Source: Oerskovia jenensis (lineage in GTDB: Bacteria; Actinomycetota; Actinomycetes; Actinomycetales; Cellulomonadaceae). Taken from it: a stretch of DNA of 64,000 nt. Positions 28,289-38,750 of this stretch are shown in pieces. Positions within the stretch are counted from its first letter, which is position 1; every line of letters starts with the position of its first letter. The stretch lies in NCBI RefSeq assembly GCF_016907235.1, contig NZ_JAFBBO010000001.1:434001-498000 (forward strand), read 5' to 3'. The notes under the pieces were generated by a model. That model was not told the origin of the DNA and did not search any database. It saw only the letters and a program-made list of their open reading frames with translations. Position numbers and translations under genes: made by a program.

Positions 28289-29209
28289 TCAACGACCTGG
28301 GTCGGGTCTGGCAGCATCTGCCTGCTCGGGCTCCGCAGCATCGAGCGATACTGTCTCTTCGCGCCCTGGGTTTCGGCGCCCGACAACGATAAACGCAATC
28401 AACGCACCGACTCCGACCAGGATGGAGGTCCAGACGTTCAGTCGGAGACCGAGCACCAGCTCGGCGTCGTCGATGCGCAGCATCTCGATCCACACCCGGC
28501 CAAGCGTGTAGAAGAGAACGTACAGCCAGAATACCCGACCGTGACCCAACCTGAAGCGACGGTCGAGGTAGATGAGGAGGAAGGCCGCTGCGACGTTCCA
28601 CAGCATCTCGTAGAGGAACGTCGGGTGGAACAACGTACCGGCCCCACAGGTGAGGCCGGCGTTGCTGCACACGTAGTCGGCGATGCCCGGGTCGACCTCG
28701 AGACCCCACGGGAGCGTGGTCGGGCTGCCGAACAGCTCCTGGTTGAACCAGTTGCCCAGCCGGCCGATCGCCTGGGCGAGCAGGAGACCCGGGGCCAACG
28801 CGTCCGCGAAGGCCGGGAAGCTCACCTTCTGCCGGCGGCACCCGATGTAGGCGCCCACGGCACCCAGGGCGATCGCGCCCCAGATCCCGAGGCCGCCGTC
28901 CCAGATGCGCAGGGCCTTGATCGGGTCGCCGTCAGGGCCCCAGTAGGCGTCGGGCGACGAGATGACGTGGTAGAGGCGTCCACCGACGATGCCGAACGGC
29001 ACGGCCCAGAATGCGATCTCGAGGACGTCGTCGGCGTCGCCGCCACGCTCGACCCAGCGCTTGCGCGTGAGCCACACCGCGACCGCGATGCCCGCGAGGA
29101 TCGCGAGCGCGTACGCGCGCAGCGGGAAGGGGCCGAGGTACCACGTGTGCTCGGAGGGGCTGGGGATCGCGGTGACCAGCGGCCCGACGGCGGAGACCAG
29201 GCCGTTCAT
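28289..29209 (-). CDS. lgt: Prolipoprotein diacylglyceryl transferase
   Basis: 306 aa. ATG 29209 overlaps the trpA stop by 4 nt (ATGA), which fixes the start. Integral membrane enzyme, about seven helices, with the family signature AIGRLGNWFNQELFG and GGRLYHVISSP. It transfers diacylglycerol to the lipobox Cys of prelipoproteins, including at least three encoded here (small lipoprotein, GH3, FKBP). The tail after the last helix is hydrophilic. Coupling to trpA is common in actinobacteria. Confidence 0.96.
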   Translation of the reverse strand: MNGLVSAVGPLVTAIPSPSEHTWYLGPFPLRAYALAILAGIAVAVWLTRKRWVERGGDADDVLEIAFWAVPFGIVGGRLYHVISSPDAYWGPDGDPIKALRIWDGGLGIWGAIALGAVGAYIGCRRQKVSFPAFADALAPGLLLAQAIGRLGNWFNQELFGSPTTLPWGLEVDPGIADYVCSNAGLTCGAGTLFHPTFLYEMLWNVAAAFLLIYLDRRFRLGHGRVFWLYVLFYTLGRVWIEMLRIDDAELVLGLRLNVWTSILVGVGALIAFIVVGRRNPGREETVSLDAAEPEQADAARPDPGR

Positions 29210-30069
29210 GCCGTCACCTGCCCGGTGGTCGCGTCGCTCGCGCGAGCCGTACGGACGCCTTCCGCCAGGTCGCGCGTGACCGCGCGCAGGTTCTCGAGGC
29301 GATCCTCCCAGGGCTCGTCGCCGAGGAGGGGACGGACGAAGGCCGAGCCGACGATCACGCCGTCGGCGTAGCGGCCGACCTGGGCCGCCTGGACCCTCGT
29401 CGAGACGCCCAGGCCCACGCACACGTGCTCGGCGCCGGCGGCGCGGGTCGCGGCGACCAGCTCCTCGGCCCTGCTGCCGACCTCGGCGCGGACTCCCGTC
29501 ACGCCCATGGTCGAGGCCGCGTAGACGAAGCCGCGCGAGGCGGCGGCCGTCAGCCGCAGACGCTCGGGCGTCGAGCTCGGCGCGACGAGGAAGACCTTGT
29601 CGAGACCGTGCGCGTCGGCGGCAGCGATCCACTCGTGGGCCTCGTCGGGGATGAGGTCGGCCGTGATGAGCCCGGCTCCCCCGGCCGCTGCAAGGTCGCG
29701 GGCGAAGGCCTCGACGCCGTAGCGCAGCACGGGGTTCCAGTAGGTCATGACCAGGACGGGGACGCCGAGCGACGCGACTGCTTCGACCGCGGTGAACACG
29801 TCACGCACGCGCGTGCCGGCCGCGAGCGCGTGCTCGACCGCACGCTGGATGACCGGCCCGTCCATGACCGGGTCCGTGTAGGGCAGGCCGAGCTCGATGA
29901 TGTCGACCCCGGACTCGACCAGCGCGGTCGCGGCCTGGACGGTCCCCTCGACGCTCGGGTAGCCGACGGGCAGGTAGCCGATGAGCGCGGCGCGCCCCTC
30001 CGCCGCCAGCTCGTCGATCCGCGCCGACGTCGCGTGGGGGGCGCGCACGCCCCCGACGGTCCCGCTCAC
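29206..30069 (-). CDS. trpA: Tryptophan synthase alpha subunit
   Basis: 287 aa from GTG 30069, overlapping the trpB stop by 4 nt (GTGA). TIM-barrel enzyme: [12 protein letters not shown], the catalytic Glu in [17 protein letters not shown] and the phosphate-binding region [10 protein letters not shown]. It splits indole-3-glycerol phosphate to indole and glyceraldehyde 3-phosphate and passes indole to TrpB. Confidence 0.96.
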   Translation of the reverse strand: MSGTVGGVRAPHATSARIDELAAEGRAALIGYLPVGYPSVEGTVQAATALVESGVDIIELGLPYTDPVMDGPVIQRAVEHALAAGTRVRDVFTAVEAVASLGVPVLVMTYWNPVLRYGVEAFARDLAAAGGAGLITADLIPDEAHEWIAAADAHGLDKVFLVAPSSTPERLRLTAAASRGFVYAASTMGVTGVRAEVGSRAEELVAATRAAGAEHVCVGLGVSTRVQAAQVGRYADGVIVGSAFVRPLLGDEPWEDRLENLRAVTRDLAEGVRTARASDATTGQVTA

Positions 30070-31322
30070 AGGCTGCTCCCTTCGCCGTCGACCACGGTGT
30101 CCGCGTCGATCAGGTCGAACCACCGCGCCGCGGTCGCGACGTCCTTGTCCCCGCGGCCCGAGAGGTTCACCAGGATCACGGTGTCCTCCTTGCCCGCGGC
30201 CTGCGCCTCGCGGCCGATCCGCAGCGCACCGGCCAGCGCGTGCGCCGACTCGATCGCGGGGATGATGCCCTCGGTGCGGCACAGGAGGCGGAAGGCCTCC
30301 ATGGCCTCGACGTCGGTCACGGGCTCGTACGTCGCCCGGCCGAGGTCGTGGAGCCACGAGTGGGCCGGCCCGACGCTCGGGTAGTCGAGCCCTGCGGAGA
30401 TCGAGTGGCTGGGAAGCGTCTGCCCGTCCTCGTCCTGCATGAGGTAGGAGCGTGCGCCGTGCAGCACGCCCGGGGCGCCACCGCTGAACCGGGCCGCGTG
30501 CTTGCCGGTCGGGACGCCCTCTCCCCCGGCCTCGAAGCCGTAGAGCGCGACGTCCTCGTCGTCGAGGAACGCGTTGAACAGGCCCAGCGCGTTCGACCCG
30601 CCGCCCACGCACGCCGCGAGGGCGTCGGGCAGGCGGCCGATCCGGTCGAGGATCTGTGCGCGCGCCTCCTCACCGATGATGCGGTGGAAGTCGCGGACCA
30701 TCTCGGGGAACGGGTGCGGCCCCGTGACCGTGCCGAGCAGGTAGTGCGTGGTGTCGACGTTGGCGACCCAGTCGCGCAGCGCCTCGTTGATCGCGTCCTT
30801 GAGGGTGCGCGAGCCGATCGTGACCGGGACGACCGTGGCACCGAGCAGGCGCATGCGCGCGACGTTCAGCGCCTGGCGCTCGGTGTCCTCCTCGCCCATG
30901 TAGACGACGCACTCGAGGTCCATGAGCGCCGCGGCCGTCGCCGTGGCCACGCCGTGCTGCCCCGCGCCGGTCTCCGCGATGACGCGCTTCTTGCCCATGC
31001 GCTTGACGAGCAGCGCCTGGCCGAGCACGTTGTTGATCTTGTGCGAGCCGGTGTGGTTGAGGTCCTCGCGCTTGAGGAAGACGCGCGCGCCCCCGGCGTG
31101 CTCCGCGAAGCGCGGCACCTCCGTGAGGGGGTTGGGGCGCCCGGTGTACTCGCGGTGCAGCCGGGCGAGCTCGTCCTGGAACGTCGGGTCGACGACGGCC
31201 TTGCGGTACTCGGCCTCGAGCTCGTCGAGAGCGGCGATCAGGGCCTCCGGGACGAAGCGTCCGCCGAAGTCCCCGAAGTAGGGGCCCTGCTGGTCCTGCA
31301 GGGAACGTGTTGCGTCGGGCAC
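30066..31322 (-). CDS. trpB: Tryptophan synthase beta subunit
   Basis: 418 aa. GTG 31322 lies 9 nt after AGGAGG. It has the PLP lysine in [10 protein letters not shown], the phosphate loop GGGSNALG and the conserved [13 protein letters not shown]. It condenses indole with serine to tryptophan. It lies 47 nt after trpC and overlaps trpA, so C-B-A form one unit. Length and motifs are those of the standard TrpB1 type. Confidence 0.97.
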   Translation of the reverse strand: MPDATRSLQDQQGPYFGDFGGRFVPEALIAALDELEAEYRKAVVDPTFQDELARLHREYTGRPNPLTEVPRFAEHAGGARVFLKREDLNHTGSHKINNVLGQALLVKRMGKKRVIAETGAGQHGVATATAAALMDLECVVYMGEEDTERQALNVARMRLLGATVVPVTIGSRTLKDAINEALRDWVANVDTTHYLLGTVTGPHPFPEMVRDFHRIIGEEARAQILDRIGRLPDALAACVGGGSNALGLFNAFLDDEDVALYGFEAGGEGVPTGKHAARFSGGAPGVLHGARSYLMQDEDGQTLPSHSISAGLDYPSVGPAHSWLHDLGRATYEPVTDVEAMEAFRLLCRTEGIIPAIESAHALAGALRIGREAQAAGKEDTVILVNLSGRGDKDVATAARWFDLIDADTVVDGEGSSL

Positions 31323-31369
31323 GCGGCCTGACCTCCTCGGTACGGGATCTGGGGGTGTCGGGGGCTTGC

Positions 31370-32182
31370 TCAGTGTCGGACGGACCACAGGGACGGGTGC
31401 GAACCCGCCGCGACGAGGTCGGCGACCGACGCGCGCGGCGCGGCGTCCGTGACGAGGGCCTCTCCCACGAGGACGGCGTGCGCGCCGGAGCGCGCGTAGT
31501 CCATGACGTCGTGCGGGCCGCGGACGCCGGACTCCGCGATGCGGACGTACTCGTCGGGGATGGCCGGGGCCAGCCGCGCGAACGTCGTGCGGTCGACCTC
31601 GAGGGTCTTGAGGTCGCGAGCGTTGACGCCGATGACGCGGGCGCCGGCGTCGATCGCCCGGCTGACCTCGTCGAGCGTGTGCACCTCGACGAGCGCCGTC
31701 ATGCCGAGCGAGTGGACGCGCTCGACGAGCGAGGTCAGGACGGTCTGCTCGAGCGCCGCGACGATGAGCAGGACGAGGTCCGCGCCGTGGGCGCGGGCCT
31801 CCCACACCTGGTACGGCGTGACGACGAAGTCCTTGCGCAGGACCGGGATGTCGACCTTGCCCCGCACGGCGTCGAGGTCGGCCAGGCTCCCGTTGAAGCG
31901 CCGCTGCTCGGTCAGGACCGAGATGACGGCTGCTCCGCCCTTCTCGTACTCCGAGGCGAGCGACGCAGGGTCCGCGATGGCCGCGAGGTTCCCCTTGCTG
32001 GGGCTCGAGCGCTTGACCTCGGCGATCACGGCGACGGCGTCCTCGGCCTTGAGCCTGCTGATGCAGTCGAGTGCGCCGTGGACGCGCGAGGCGCGTTCCT
32101 TCAGCTCGTCCAGGGTGGTCTTCGCCTGGCGCTCCGCAAGGTCCTCGCGGACTCCCGCGACGATGTCCTCCAGAACCGTCAT
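31370..32182 (-). CDS. trpC: Indole-3-glycerol phosphate synthase
   Basis: 270 aa; GGGGAGA before ATG 32182. TIM-barrel motifs: [12 protein letters not shown] (catalytic Lys), VLRKDFVV and [14 protein letters not shown]. It converts the ribulotide CdRP to indole-3-glycerol phosphate. No trpD or trpF is in the window; in actinobacteria trpD is usually elsewhere and PriA covers the TrpF step. A 195-nt gap upstream may hold its own promoter. Confidence 0.96.
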   Translation of the reverse strand: MTVLEDIVAGVREDLAERQAKTTLDELKERASRVHGALDCISRLKAEDAVAVIAEVKRSSPSKGNLAAIADPASLASEYEKGGAAVISVLTEQRRFNGSLADLDAVRGKVDIPVLRKDFVVTPYQVWEARAHGADLVLLIVAALEQTVLTSLVERVHSLGMTALVEVHTLDEVSRAIDAGARVIGVNARDLKTLEVDRTTFARLAPAIPDEYVRIAESGVRGPHDVMDYARSGAHAVLVGEALVTDAAPRASVADLVAAGSHPSLWSVRH

Positions 32183-32303
32183 GTGCTGTCTCCCCGTGCT
32201 CGTCGTCGACTCCGTGCCACCAGAGGTTCGCTTCCGTCCACCGGGACCGTGACGGGTCACCCGCAGCATCTCTCCGCGAACCATTGACAGGGAGATACCT
32301 GCC

Positions 32304-32309
32304 ATCGTA
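32304..32309 (-). promoter_or_regulatory. Possible internal promoter before trpC
   Basis: TACGAT on the minus strand is a TAnnnT-type -10, and the palindrome GACACGTGTC (32332-32341) lies about 25 bp upstream. The leader to trpC has no run of Trp codons, so classical attenuation is not seen. Confidence 0.3.
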
Positions 32310-32377
32310 GAGCCGCCCGAGAGTGACCAGGGACACGTGTCACCCCGCGAGACGTGCTCCGGGCCCTCGCCACGACC

Positions 32378-32839
32378 TCAGGCGGGCCCCAGGAACGGCA
32401 CGAGCCCGGGGACGTTCCGGGCGATGCCGAAGCCGACCAGGACCACGAGCCCGACGACCCCGGTCCACGGTGGGACAGCCCTCGCCGTCGTGCCGCGCCA
32501 GGCCCGCCGGACCCACAGCGCCCACGCGACGACGAGGAACGGCACCACCAGGACCCAGAGCGGGTTCATGGCCCACGCCCCCGCGAGGTCGCCCGTCGCG
32601 AGGTCGTGCGTCGCACGCAGGCCGCCGCACGCCGGGCAGGCCCACCCCGTGAAGGCGAGCAGCGGACACAGCGGGTAACCGCCCTCGTGCGGGTCGACGA
32701 GCGCGAGCACGAGCGTCGCGCCCGCCACTCCGGCGCCGATGGCGAGCGGCGTGCGCAGGGCGCGCCGACGCGGTGCGGCGGTCGCGACGTCCTGCGTCGA
32801 CGACGTCTGCGTCCGTGGCGCTGCCGGTCGTCCGGTCAT
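32378..32839 (-). CDS. DUF2752 membrane protein
   Basis: 153 aa, ATG 32839 after GGAGGTGG. About three membrane helices and the DUF2752 signature CPLLAFTGWACPACGGLRATHDL (split here by domain: CPLLAFTG and CPACGG). Members are small Cys-containing inner membrane proteins of unknown function, often near trp genes in actinobacteria. It follows the DUF4190 gene by 32 nt. The Cys pair could bind metal or form disulphides; not known. Confidence 0.85.
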   Translation of the reverse strand: MTGRPAAPRTQTSSTQDVATAAPRRRALRTPLAIGAGVAGATLVLALVDPHEGGYPLCPLLAFTGWACPACGGLRATHDLATGDLAGAWAMNPLWVLVVPFLVVAWALWVRRAWRGTTARAVPPWTGVVGLVVLVGFGIARNVPGLVPFLGPA

Positions 32840-32871
32840 CGGTCCACCTCCCGCCGGCCCCTGATCCGGCC

Positions 32872-33438
32872 TCAGTAGTAGTTCGAGCGGAAGTCGTCCG
32901 ACGCGAACCCGATGATCGCCACGACCACGAAGAAGATGATCGCGAGCAGCATGAGCGCCGACGCGACCCACCCGAGGATGACACCGGCCTGCGCGAGCCC
33001 GCCGTTGTTCGCCTCGCCCGCCTCGACGGCACGCTTGGCCTTGGTCCCGAGGATGATGGCCGGGATGCCTGTGAAGAACCCGCAGGACAGCACGAACGAC
33101 GCGATGCCCAGCACGAGGGCCCAGACGCCCAGGTCGTTGCGGGGGAAGTAGCCGTAGCCGCCCGGAGCGGGATACGGGGAGGCTCCGTACGGTGCCTGCG
33201 CCGGCGCACCGTAGGGCGGCTGCGCGGGCGGCGGGTACGGCGCGTATCCGCCCTGCTCCGCACCGTAGGGGGCCGGACCCGGAGCGGGCTGTCCCGGCGG
33301 CGCCGGGTACGGCGTGCCGGACGGCGCCTGCTGCCCGGGGTAGGCCGGGCCCGGGGGCATCGGCTGTGCGGGCTCGCCCTCGGGCTGCTCGCCCTCGGGG
33401 CGGTAGGGGTCGTTCGGCGGGACGGGTGGGTAGCTCAT
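32872..33438 (-). CDS. DUF4190-like membrane protein with Pro/Gly/Tyr-rich N-terminus
   Basis: 188 aa, ATG 33438 with AGCAGGT upstream. The first 110 residues are low-complexity Pro/Gln/Gly/Tyr and probably disordered. Two membrane helices then flank a short cytoplasmic loop (LGVWALVLGIASFVLSCGFF, GTKAKRAVEAGEANNGG), the pattern of DUF4190/CD225-like proteins. Function unknown. The Tyr/Pro repeat region often mediates protein contacts. It is part of the trpE-trpC gene string. Confidence 0.82.
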   Translation of the reverse strand: MSYPPVPPNDPYRPEGEQPEGEPAQPMPPGPAYPGQQAPSGTPYPAPPGQPAPGPAPYGAEQGGYAPYPPPAQPPYGAPAQAPYGASPYPAPGGYGYFPRNDLGVWALVLGIASFVLSCGFFTGIPAIILGTKAKRAVEAGEANNGGLAQAGVILGWVASALMLLAIIFFVVVAIIGFASDDFRSNYY

Positions 33439-33571
33439 GGTGCGACCTGCTCTCTGGGAGACGACCGAGGGCCCGGTGAGGCGGGACCTGCTGCCGGTGA
33501 GACGACACGCGCCACGCACCGGAGGGGTGCGCGGCGCGTGGAGGCACGTCCGGGCTCGCGCCCGGGAGGGG

Positions 33572-33847
33572 TCAGTGCTGCGTCGTCGTCCGGGGCGTGA
33601 CCCCGGGCTTCGGCTGGCCGTACCCCATGTTGCGCAGCACGCCACCGCCGACGAGGGCGAGGGCCACGACACCCATGCCGACCCAGAAGAGCCACACCAG
33701 CGCCATCGCGACGGCGACACCCGCGACGGTCGCGCCCACGATGATGCCGATCATGGTGAACCAGGCCGCGACGGTGTGCCCGTGGTTCGTGGGAGGCGCC
33801 GACGGGGGCAGGTAGGAGATCTCGGTGGTCTGCGGCTTCTCGGCCAT
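33572..33847 (-). CDS. HGxxPAAW-like small membrane protein
   Basis: 91 aa, two membrane helices. NHGHTVAAWFTM just before the first helix matches the HGxxPAAW signature of small actinobacterial membrane proteins found next to trp genes. Start ATG 33847 has AAAGG about 9 nt upstream and TAGGCT further upstream, giving a leader of about 26 nt. Function unknown. Confidence 0.82.
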   Translation of the reverse strand: MAEKPQTTEISYLPPSAPPTNHGHTVAAWFTMIGIIVGATVAGVAVAMALVWLFWVGMGVVALALVGGGVLRNMGYGQPKPGVTPRTTTQH

Positions 33848-33878
33848 GGGGGTGTGCCTTTCGTCAAGATGTGCGTCC

Positions 33879-33884
33879 AGCCTA
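33879..33884 (-). promoter_or_regulatory. -10 box TAGGCT before the HGxxPAAW-like gene
   Basis: Same hexamer as at the recB-like and PAC2 genes, suggesting an internal promoter in the trp gene string. No clear -35. Confidence 0.4.
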
Positions 33885-33926
33885 TCGGACGCAGGTCGGT
33901 CTGTTCCTGCTGGCAGGACGTGATGT

Positions 33927-34697
33927 TCAGCGGTCGGTGGGGTCCTCGCCGCGGGTCAACGAGTCCCACGTCTCCTGCTCGTCCGGCCCCTCGTCGCCGG
34001 GGTCGACCCCGGCGTCCGTCCCGGCGACGGTGGCCGTCGACGTCCCGGTGGCCGGGCTCGTCGCCTCGGCCGGGACCTTCGCCGACCCGCCGTGCGGGGC
34101 CGCGGACGGCGCAGCCTCGGGTCGGACGATCTCGTGGCGGGTGGAGACCCGTACCCAGGACGGGGAGGACACGGCTGCCCAGAGGGCGACCAGGACCACG
34201 AGCACGCCCACGGCGCAGGCGACGTAGGACCAGGGGGTGAGGACGATGTCGCTCGTCATGTCGGTCACGCCGGTCGCCTCGGCGACCGCGGTCCGGGCGG
34301 CCTGCGTGGGGTCGCGCAGGACCGCGGCCGCCGAGGCGGCGACGACGACGCCGCTCGCTGCGGTCACCAGGAGCACGAGCCACCGACCGATCCTCCCCAC
34401 CAGGCCGAGGGCCAGCGCGCTCGCCACCACGACCAGCGCCCCGGCGCCGACGCCCGGTGCGGCGGTGGTGCCGGCGACCTGGACCAGGACGTCGGGGTCG
34501 AGCGGCGTGGCGCCCGAGGTGCGCAGCCAGGTGGGGGCCGCGGCCGCGAGGGCGCCGCCCCCGAGGAGGAGCAGCAGCAGGATCGAGCTGCGGCGCGCCA
34601 GACGCCACGACCGTGGCGACCGGGCAGCCTCAGGAGCAGCCCCTGCGTGCCCTGCCCCGGAGCCGGCAGCGCCGGACGGACCGGTGGCCCCGGTCAC
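33927..34697 (-). CDS. Trp biosynthesis-associated membrane protein (TIGR02234 type)
   Basis: 256 aa. GTG 34697 overlaps the trpE stop by 4 nt (GTGA). Four membrane helices (SILLLLLLGGGALAAAAPTW, GALVVVASALALGLVG and two more) and the position right after trpE are those of the family called Trp biosynthesis-associated membrane protein. The C-terminal 80 residues are acidic, Pro/Ala-rich and probably disordered. Biochemical role unknown. Confidence 0.87.
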   Translation of the reverse strand: MTGATGPSGAAGSGAGHAGAAPEAARSPRSWRLARRSSILLLLLLGGGALAAAAPTWLRTSGATPLDPDVLVQVAGTTAAPGVGAGALVVVASALALGLVGRIGRWLVLLVTAASGVVVAASAAAVLRDPTQAARTAVAEATGVTDMTSDIVLTPWSYVACAVGVLVVLVALWAAVSSPSWVRVSTRHEIVRPEAAPSAAPHGGSAKVPAEATSPATGTSTATVAGTDAGVDPGDEGPDEQETWDSLTRGEDPTDR

Positions 34698-36280
34698 GAC
34701 AGGCTCCGCAGGCGGGCGGCGAGCTGGACGGCGCGCACTGCGGCGGCCGCCTTGTTGCGCGACTCCTCGTACTCGAGGGCCGGTACCGAGTCCGCCACGA
34801 TCCCGCCTCCCGCCTGCACGCTCGCCCGCCCGTCCCGGATGAGGGCCGTACGGATCGCGATGGCCATGTCCATGTTCCCGTCGAAGTCGAAGTACCCGAC
34901 GGTGCCGCCGTAGATCCCGCGCGACGCAGGCTCGAGCTCGTCGATCAGGGCGATCGCGCGGGGCTTGGGCGCGCCCGACAGCGTGCCCGCGGGGAACGTC
35001 GCGCGGAGCACGTCGAGCGCCCGAGCACCCTCGCGGAGCGTCCCGACGACGGTCGAGCACAGGTGCATGATGTGGCTGAACCGCTTGGTGGCCATGAACT
35101 CGACGACCTCGACCGAGGCGGGCTCGCACACCTTCACGAGGTCGTTGCGCGAGAGGTCGACGAGCATGATGTGCTCGGCCCGCTCCTTGGGGTCGGCCAG
35201 CAGCTCCTCGCCCAGCGCGACGTCCTGCTCGGGCGTCGCGCCGCGCGGGCGCGACCCGGCGATCGGGAACGTGACGACGTGCCCGTCGTCGACCTTGACG
35301 AGCGTCTCGGGGCTCGACCCGACCACCGCGAAGTCCGCGCCGTCCGCGTCGGTGAGCTGGAAGTAGTACATGTACGGGCTCGGGTTGATGGTCCGCAGGG
35401 CCCGGTACACGTCGAGCGGCGGGGCCGGGCAGTCGAGGTCGAGCCGCTGGGAGATGACGATCTGGAAGACCTCGCCGTCGCGGATCGCCTCCTTGCCGGC
35501 GAGCACCGCGTCCTCGAACTCCTCGCGCGTCGAGCGGAACTCGAGCTCGGGCTCGGGGACGTCCGCCACGACCGCGGTCGACGACCCTCGGCCCGTCCCG
35601 GCCACGAGCTCGCCCTGCATCCGGTCGAGGCGCGCCACGGCGTCGGCGTAGGCCTCGTCGACGCGCTCGTCGGTGTCGTCGAAGTTGATCGCGTTGGCCA
35701 CGAGCCACACGCTGCCCTCGCGGTGGTCGACGACCGCGAGGTCGGTCGCGAGGCACAGCGTGACCTCGGGGACCCCGAGCTCGTCGGGTGCGTCCGCGGG
35801 CAGCGTGGGCTCCCAGTGACGCACGACGTCCCACCCGAGAGCGCCGGCGAGCCCGCCCGTGAGGGGCGGCAGGCCGTCGATCGCCGGGGTGCTCAGCGCG
35901 TCCAGCGTCCGTTCGAGGACGTCCACGACGTCCCCCGAGGTGGGGACCCCCGCGGGGACGTCTCCGGTCCACACGGCCTGGCCGTCGCGCGCGGTGAGCG
36001 TCGCCCGCGAGGAGACGCCGACGAACGAGTAGCGGGCCCACGAGCCGTCGACCTCGGCGGACTCCAGGACGAACGTGCCCGGTCGCCCCTGGGCGAGGGT
36101 GCGGTACAGGCCGACGGGCGTGACGTCGTCGGCGAGGAGGCGGCGGACGACCGGGATCACGCGGCGCGAGGTCGCGAGCGCGCGGAAGCCCTCGACCGCG
36201 GGCCAGGTCTCGCCCCACGGGAGGCCCGCGGCGGGCACGACGGGGACGGGCGGGCTGGTCACGGGGGTCGAGCCGGTCAC
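34694..36280 (-). CDS. trpE: Anthranilate synthase component I
   Basis: 528 aa from GTG 36280, overlapping the hisI stop (GTGA). The N-terminal half is the regulatory domain, where [16 protein letters not shown]-like sequence carries the Trp feedback Ser. The chorismate-binding half has [38 protein letters not shown] and LSGAPKPRA. With a TrpG glutaminase (not in this window) it makes anthranilate from chorismate. Expected to be inhibited by Trp. It lies in the hisI-trpE-TIGR02234 string. Confidence 0.97.
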   Translation of the reverse strand: MTGSTPVTSPPVPVVPAAGLPWGETWPAVEGFRALATSRRVIPVVRRLLADDVTPVGLYRTLAQGRPGTFVLESAEVDGSWARYSFVGVSSRATLTARDGQAVWTGDVPAGVPTSGDVVDVLERTLDALSTPAIDGLPPLTGGLAGALGWDVVRHWEPTLPADAPDELGVPEVTLCLATDLAVVDHREGSVWLVANAINFDDTDERVDEAYADAVARLDRMQGELVAGTGRGSSTAVVADVPEPELEFRSTREEFEDAVLAGKEAIRDGEVFQIVISQRLDLDCPAPPLDVYRALRTINPSPYMYYFQLTDADGADFAVVGSSPETLVKVDDGHVVTFPIAGSRPRGATPEQDVALGEELLADPKERAEHIMLVDLSRNDLVKVCEPASVEVVEFMATKRFSHIMHLCSTVVGTLREGARALDVLRATFPAGTLSGAPKPRAIALIDELEPASRGIYGGTVGYFDFDGNMDMAIAIRTALIRDGRASVQAGGGIVADSVPALEYEESRNKAAAAVRAVQLAARLRSLS

Positions 36281-36849
36281 TGCGTCTTCTCCTCGGTGGT
36301 CTCGGTCTCGGGGCGGTGCCCGACGACGGCGCCCAGGTCGCCACCCGTCTCGAAGCACGTGCGGGCACCGGTGTGGCAGGCCGCACCCACCTGGTCGACG
36401 CGCACGAGCAGCGCGTCGCCGTCGCAGTCGATCGCGACGGACCTGACCCACTGCGCGTGGCCCGACGTGTCGCCCTTGCGCCAGTACTCCTGCCGCGAGC
36501 GTGACCAGAAGGTCACGCGGCCCGACGTCAGGGTGCGCCGCAGCGCCTCGTCGTCCATCCAGCCGAGCATGAGCACCTCGCCCGTGTCGTGCTGCTGGAC
36601 GATCGCGGCGACGAGACCGTCGGCGTCGCGCTTGAGCCGCGCGGCGAGGGTCGCGGGCAGCTCGGCCGGAGGAGCGGTCGCGTCGGCGACGGCCGCCCCG
36701 TCGGAGATCTTGTCCGCACGGACGGGCTGGTCGGCGGTCGGGGAGGTGTTCTGGGCCACCCGAGAATCCTGCCAGATCCCCGGGGTTCCCTCGTCCGTCG
36801 TCCGCGCCTCGGCCCGTCCGGGCTCGACGACCTCCCCGCCGTCGCTCAT
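36277..36849 (-). CDS. hisI: Phosphoribosyl-AMP cyclohydrolase
   Basis: 190 aa from ATG 36849, which overlaps the ABC exporter stop (ATGA); a GTG about 35 codons later would give the usual shorter protein, so the N-terminus is uncertain. Core motifs: [16 protein letters not shown], the metal-binding CDGDALL and the zinc motif CHTGARTCF. It opens the purine ring of PR-AMP in histidine synthesis. Only HisF of the same pathway is also here, 5 kb away. Confidence 0.93.
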   Translation of the reverse strand: MSDGGEVVEPGRAEARTTDEGTPGIWQDSRVAQNTSPTADQPVRADKISDGAAVADATAPPAELPATLAARLKRDADGLVAAIVQQHDTGEVLMLGWMDDEALRRTLTSGRVTFWSRSRQEYWRKGDTSGHAQWVRSVAIDCDGDALLVRVDQVGAACHTGARTCFETGGDLGAVVGHRPETETTEEKTQ

Positions 36850-38750
36850 CGCGTCTGCGCGACCCAGGACGCGTGCATCGAGGCGTAGACGCCGCCCGCG
36901 GCCGCGAGCTCGGCGTGCGGGCCGACCTCGACCACGTGCCCCGCGTCGACCACGACCACGAGGTCGGCGGCCTCGGCCGTGGAGAGCCGGTGCGCGATCG
37001 TGATGGTGCTGCGGCCCGCGGTGAGCGAGTCGAGGGCGCGCGCGATGCGTACCTCGGTCGCGGGGTCCACGGCCGAGGTCGCCTCGTCGAGCACCAGGAG
37101 GTCGGCCTCGGCCAGGTAGGCGCGCGTGATCGCGACGAGCTGCCGCTCCCCTGCGGACATGGCCTCACCGCGCTGCCCGACGGCGGAGCCCAGCCCGTGC
37201 GGCAGGTCCGCGACCCAGTCGGTCAGGCCGAGCTCGGCGACCGCCGCGTCGATGCGCCCGGCATGCCGGGCGGCGGCCTGGGCGGAGGTCTCCTCCGCGG
37301 TGCCCGACGCGTCCCGCACGCCGTACGCGATGTTCTCGGCGAGCGTGCCGTCGAACAGGAAGCCCTCCTGCGGCACGAGGACCACGCGCTCGCGCAGGCT
37401 CTCGGCCGACAGGTCCCGCAGGTCCACGCCGTCGAGGCGGACCGCGCCCGACGTCGGGTCCATGAGCCGGGTGACGAGCTTGGCGATCGTCGTCTTGCCC
37501 GAGCCCGTGGCGCCGACGACCGCGACCGAGGTCCGCGCCGGGAAGTCCAGGTCCACGCCGTGCAGGACCTCGGGGCCGTCCGGGTACGCGAAGCGCACGT
37601 CCTCCAGGGTCACGTGGGCGGGGCCGCGCGGCGAGCGCACGCCCTCCTCGCCCTTGTCGACGACCTGGATCGGGGTCTCGACGACCGCGAGGACCCGGCG
37701 CCAGCCCGCGACGGCGTTCTGGAGCTCGTTGAGGATCTCGGTCGCCATCTGCACAGGCCCCGTGAAGAGCTGCACGAGGAAGAGGAACGCGAGCAGCTTG
37801 CCGGCCGTGATCGACCCGTCGATGCCCAGGAGCGTGCCGACGACCACGACGACCGCCAGGACCAGGTTGGCCACGAGGACACCGCTCGAGAAGACCGTCG
37901 AGACGAGCTTCTGCGCCCGGACCATGCCGGTGCGCGTGCTCTCGACGGCCGCGTCGATCCGGCGACCCGTGCGCTCCCCCACGCCGTACGCGCGGATCGT
38001 CTCGGCGCCCACGACCGACTCCGAGATGGCGCCGAGCATCGCGCCGACCCGCTCGCGCAGCGCGGTGTACGCGCCGTTCACGTGCTTCTGGGCGGGGCGC
38101 AGGATCAGGAAGAGCGGCACGAAGCACGCCCACACGAGCAGCGTGAGCTGCCACGAGTAGAACGCCATGAGGATCGTCGCGGCACCGATCTGCAGGACCG
38201 AGACGAGCAGCATGATGCCACCCCACTGGACGAACAGCGAGATGGTGTCGACGTCGCTCGTGACGCGCGAGACCAGGGCGCCGCGACGCTCGGTGCTCTG
38301 CGTGAGGACCGACAGGTCGTGCACGTGCCGGAACGCGCGCACCCGGAGGCTCGCGAGCCCGGCCTCGGTCGAGCGGAACAGGCGCACGTTGACGAGCGCC
38401 GAGCACAGACCCGCGACGACCAGGACGAGGGCCGCGGCCCCCACGAGCAGCGTCACGCGGCTCATGTCGGGACCTCCGGGCGCCATGATGCCGCTGTCGA
38501 CGGTCTGCTGGACCGCGATCGGTACGACGATGCGCCCCAGGGCGGCCGCGACGGCCAGCAGCAGGGTGATCCACACGCCCTGGAGGATCTCCGGGGACAT
38601 CTGGACACCCTTGCGCAGCGTCGCGAACACGCCCAGGGCGCTCGCCGAGGCGATCCGTGCGCCGGTCGCGTCCTCGACGACGACCTCGGGCTTCGGGGTG
38701 CGCCCCCGGCGGCGGCGCTCGCGGGGTGGGGTGGTGGTCGTGGTGCTCAC
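36846..38750 (-). CDS. ABC exporter half-transporter with canonical catalytic Glu and degenerate signature
   Basis: 634 aa from GTG 38750, overlapping the partner stop by GTGA. Six membrane helices (about residues 50-340), then the nucleotide-binding domain with Walker A GATGSGKT and Walker [10 protein letters not shown] with the catalytic Glu. The signature is MSAGERQL instead of LSGGQ. Its partner has the opposite set, so this is one half of a heterodimeric exporter of the LmrCD/TM287-288 type. Substrate unknown (lipid, peptide or drug). Confidence 0.93.
   Translation of the reverse strand: MSTTTTTPPRERRRRGRTPKPEVVVEDATGARIASASALGVFATLRKGVQMSPEILQGVWITLLLAVAAALGRIVVPIAVQQTVDSGIMAPGGPDMSRVTLLVGAAALVLVVAGLCSALVNVRLFRSTEAGLASLRVRAFRHVHDLSVLTQSTERRGALVSRVTSDVDTISLFVQWGGIMLLVSVLQIGAATILMAFYSWQLTLLVWACFVPLFLILRPAQKHVNGAYTALRERVGAMLGAISESVVGAETIRAYGVGERTGRRIDAAVESTRTGMVRAQKLVSTVFSSGVLVANLVLAVVVVVGTLLGIDGSITAGKLLAFLFLVQLFTGPVQMATEILNELQNAVAGWRRVLAVVETPIQVVDKGEEGVRSPRGPAHVTLEDVRFAYPDGPEVLHGVDLDFPARTSVAVVGATGSGKTTIAKLVTRLMDPTSGAVRLDGVDLRDLSAESLRERVVLVPQEGFLFDGTLAENIAYGVRDASGTAEETSAQAAARHAGRIDAAVAELGLTDWVADLPHGLGSAVGQRGEAMSAGERQLVAITRAYLAEADLLVLDEATSAVDPATEVRIARALDSLTAGRSTITIAHRLSTAEAADLVVVVDAGHVVEVGPHAELAAAGGVYASMHASWVAQTR

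Noticed and set aside
32183-32377. Trp attenuator leader peptide before trpC
   Set aside because: No short frame with clustered Trp codons and no antiterminator alternatives visible.
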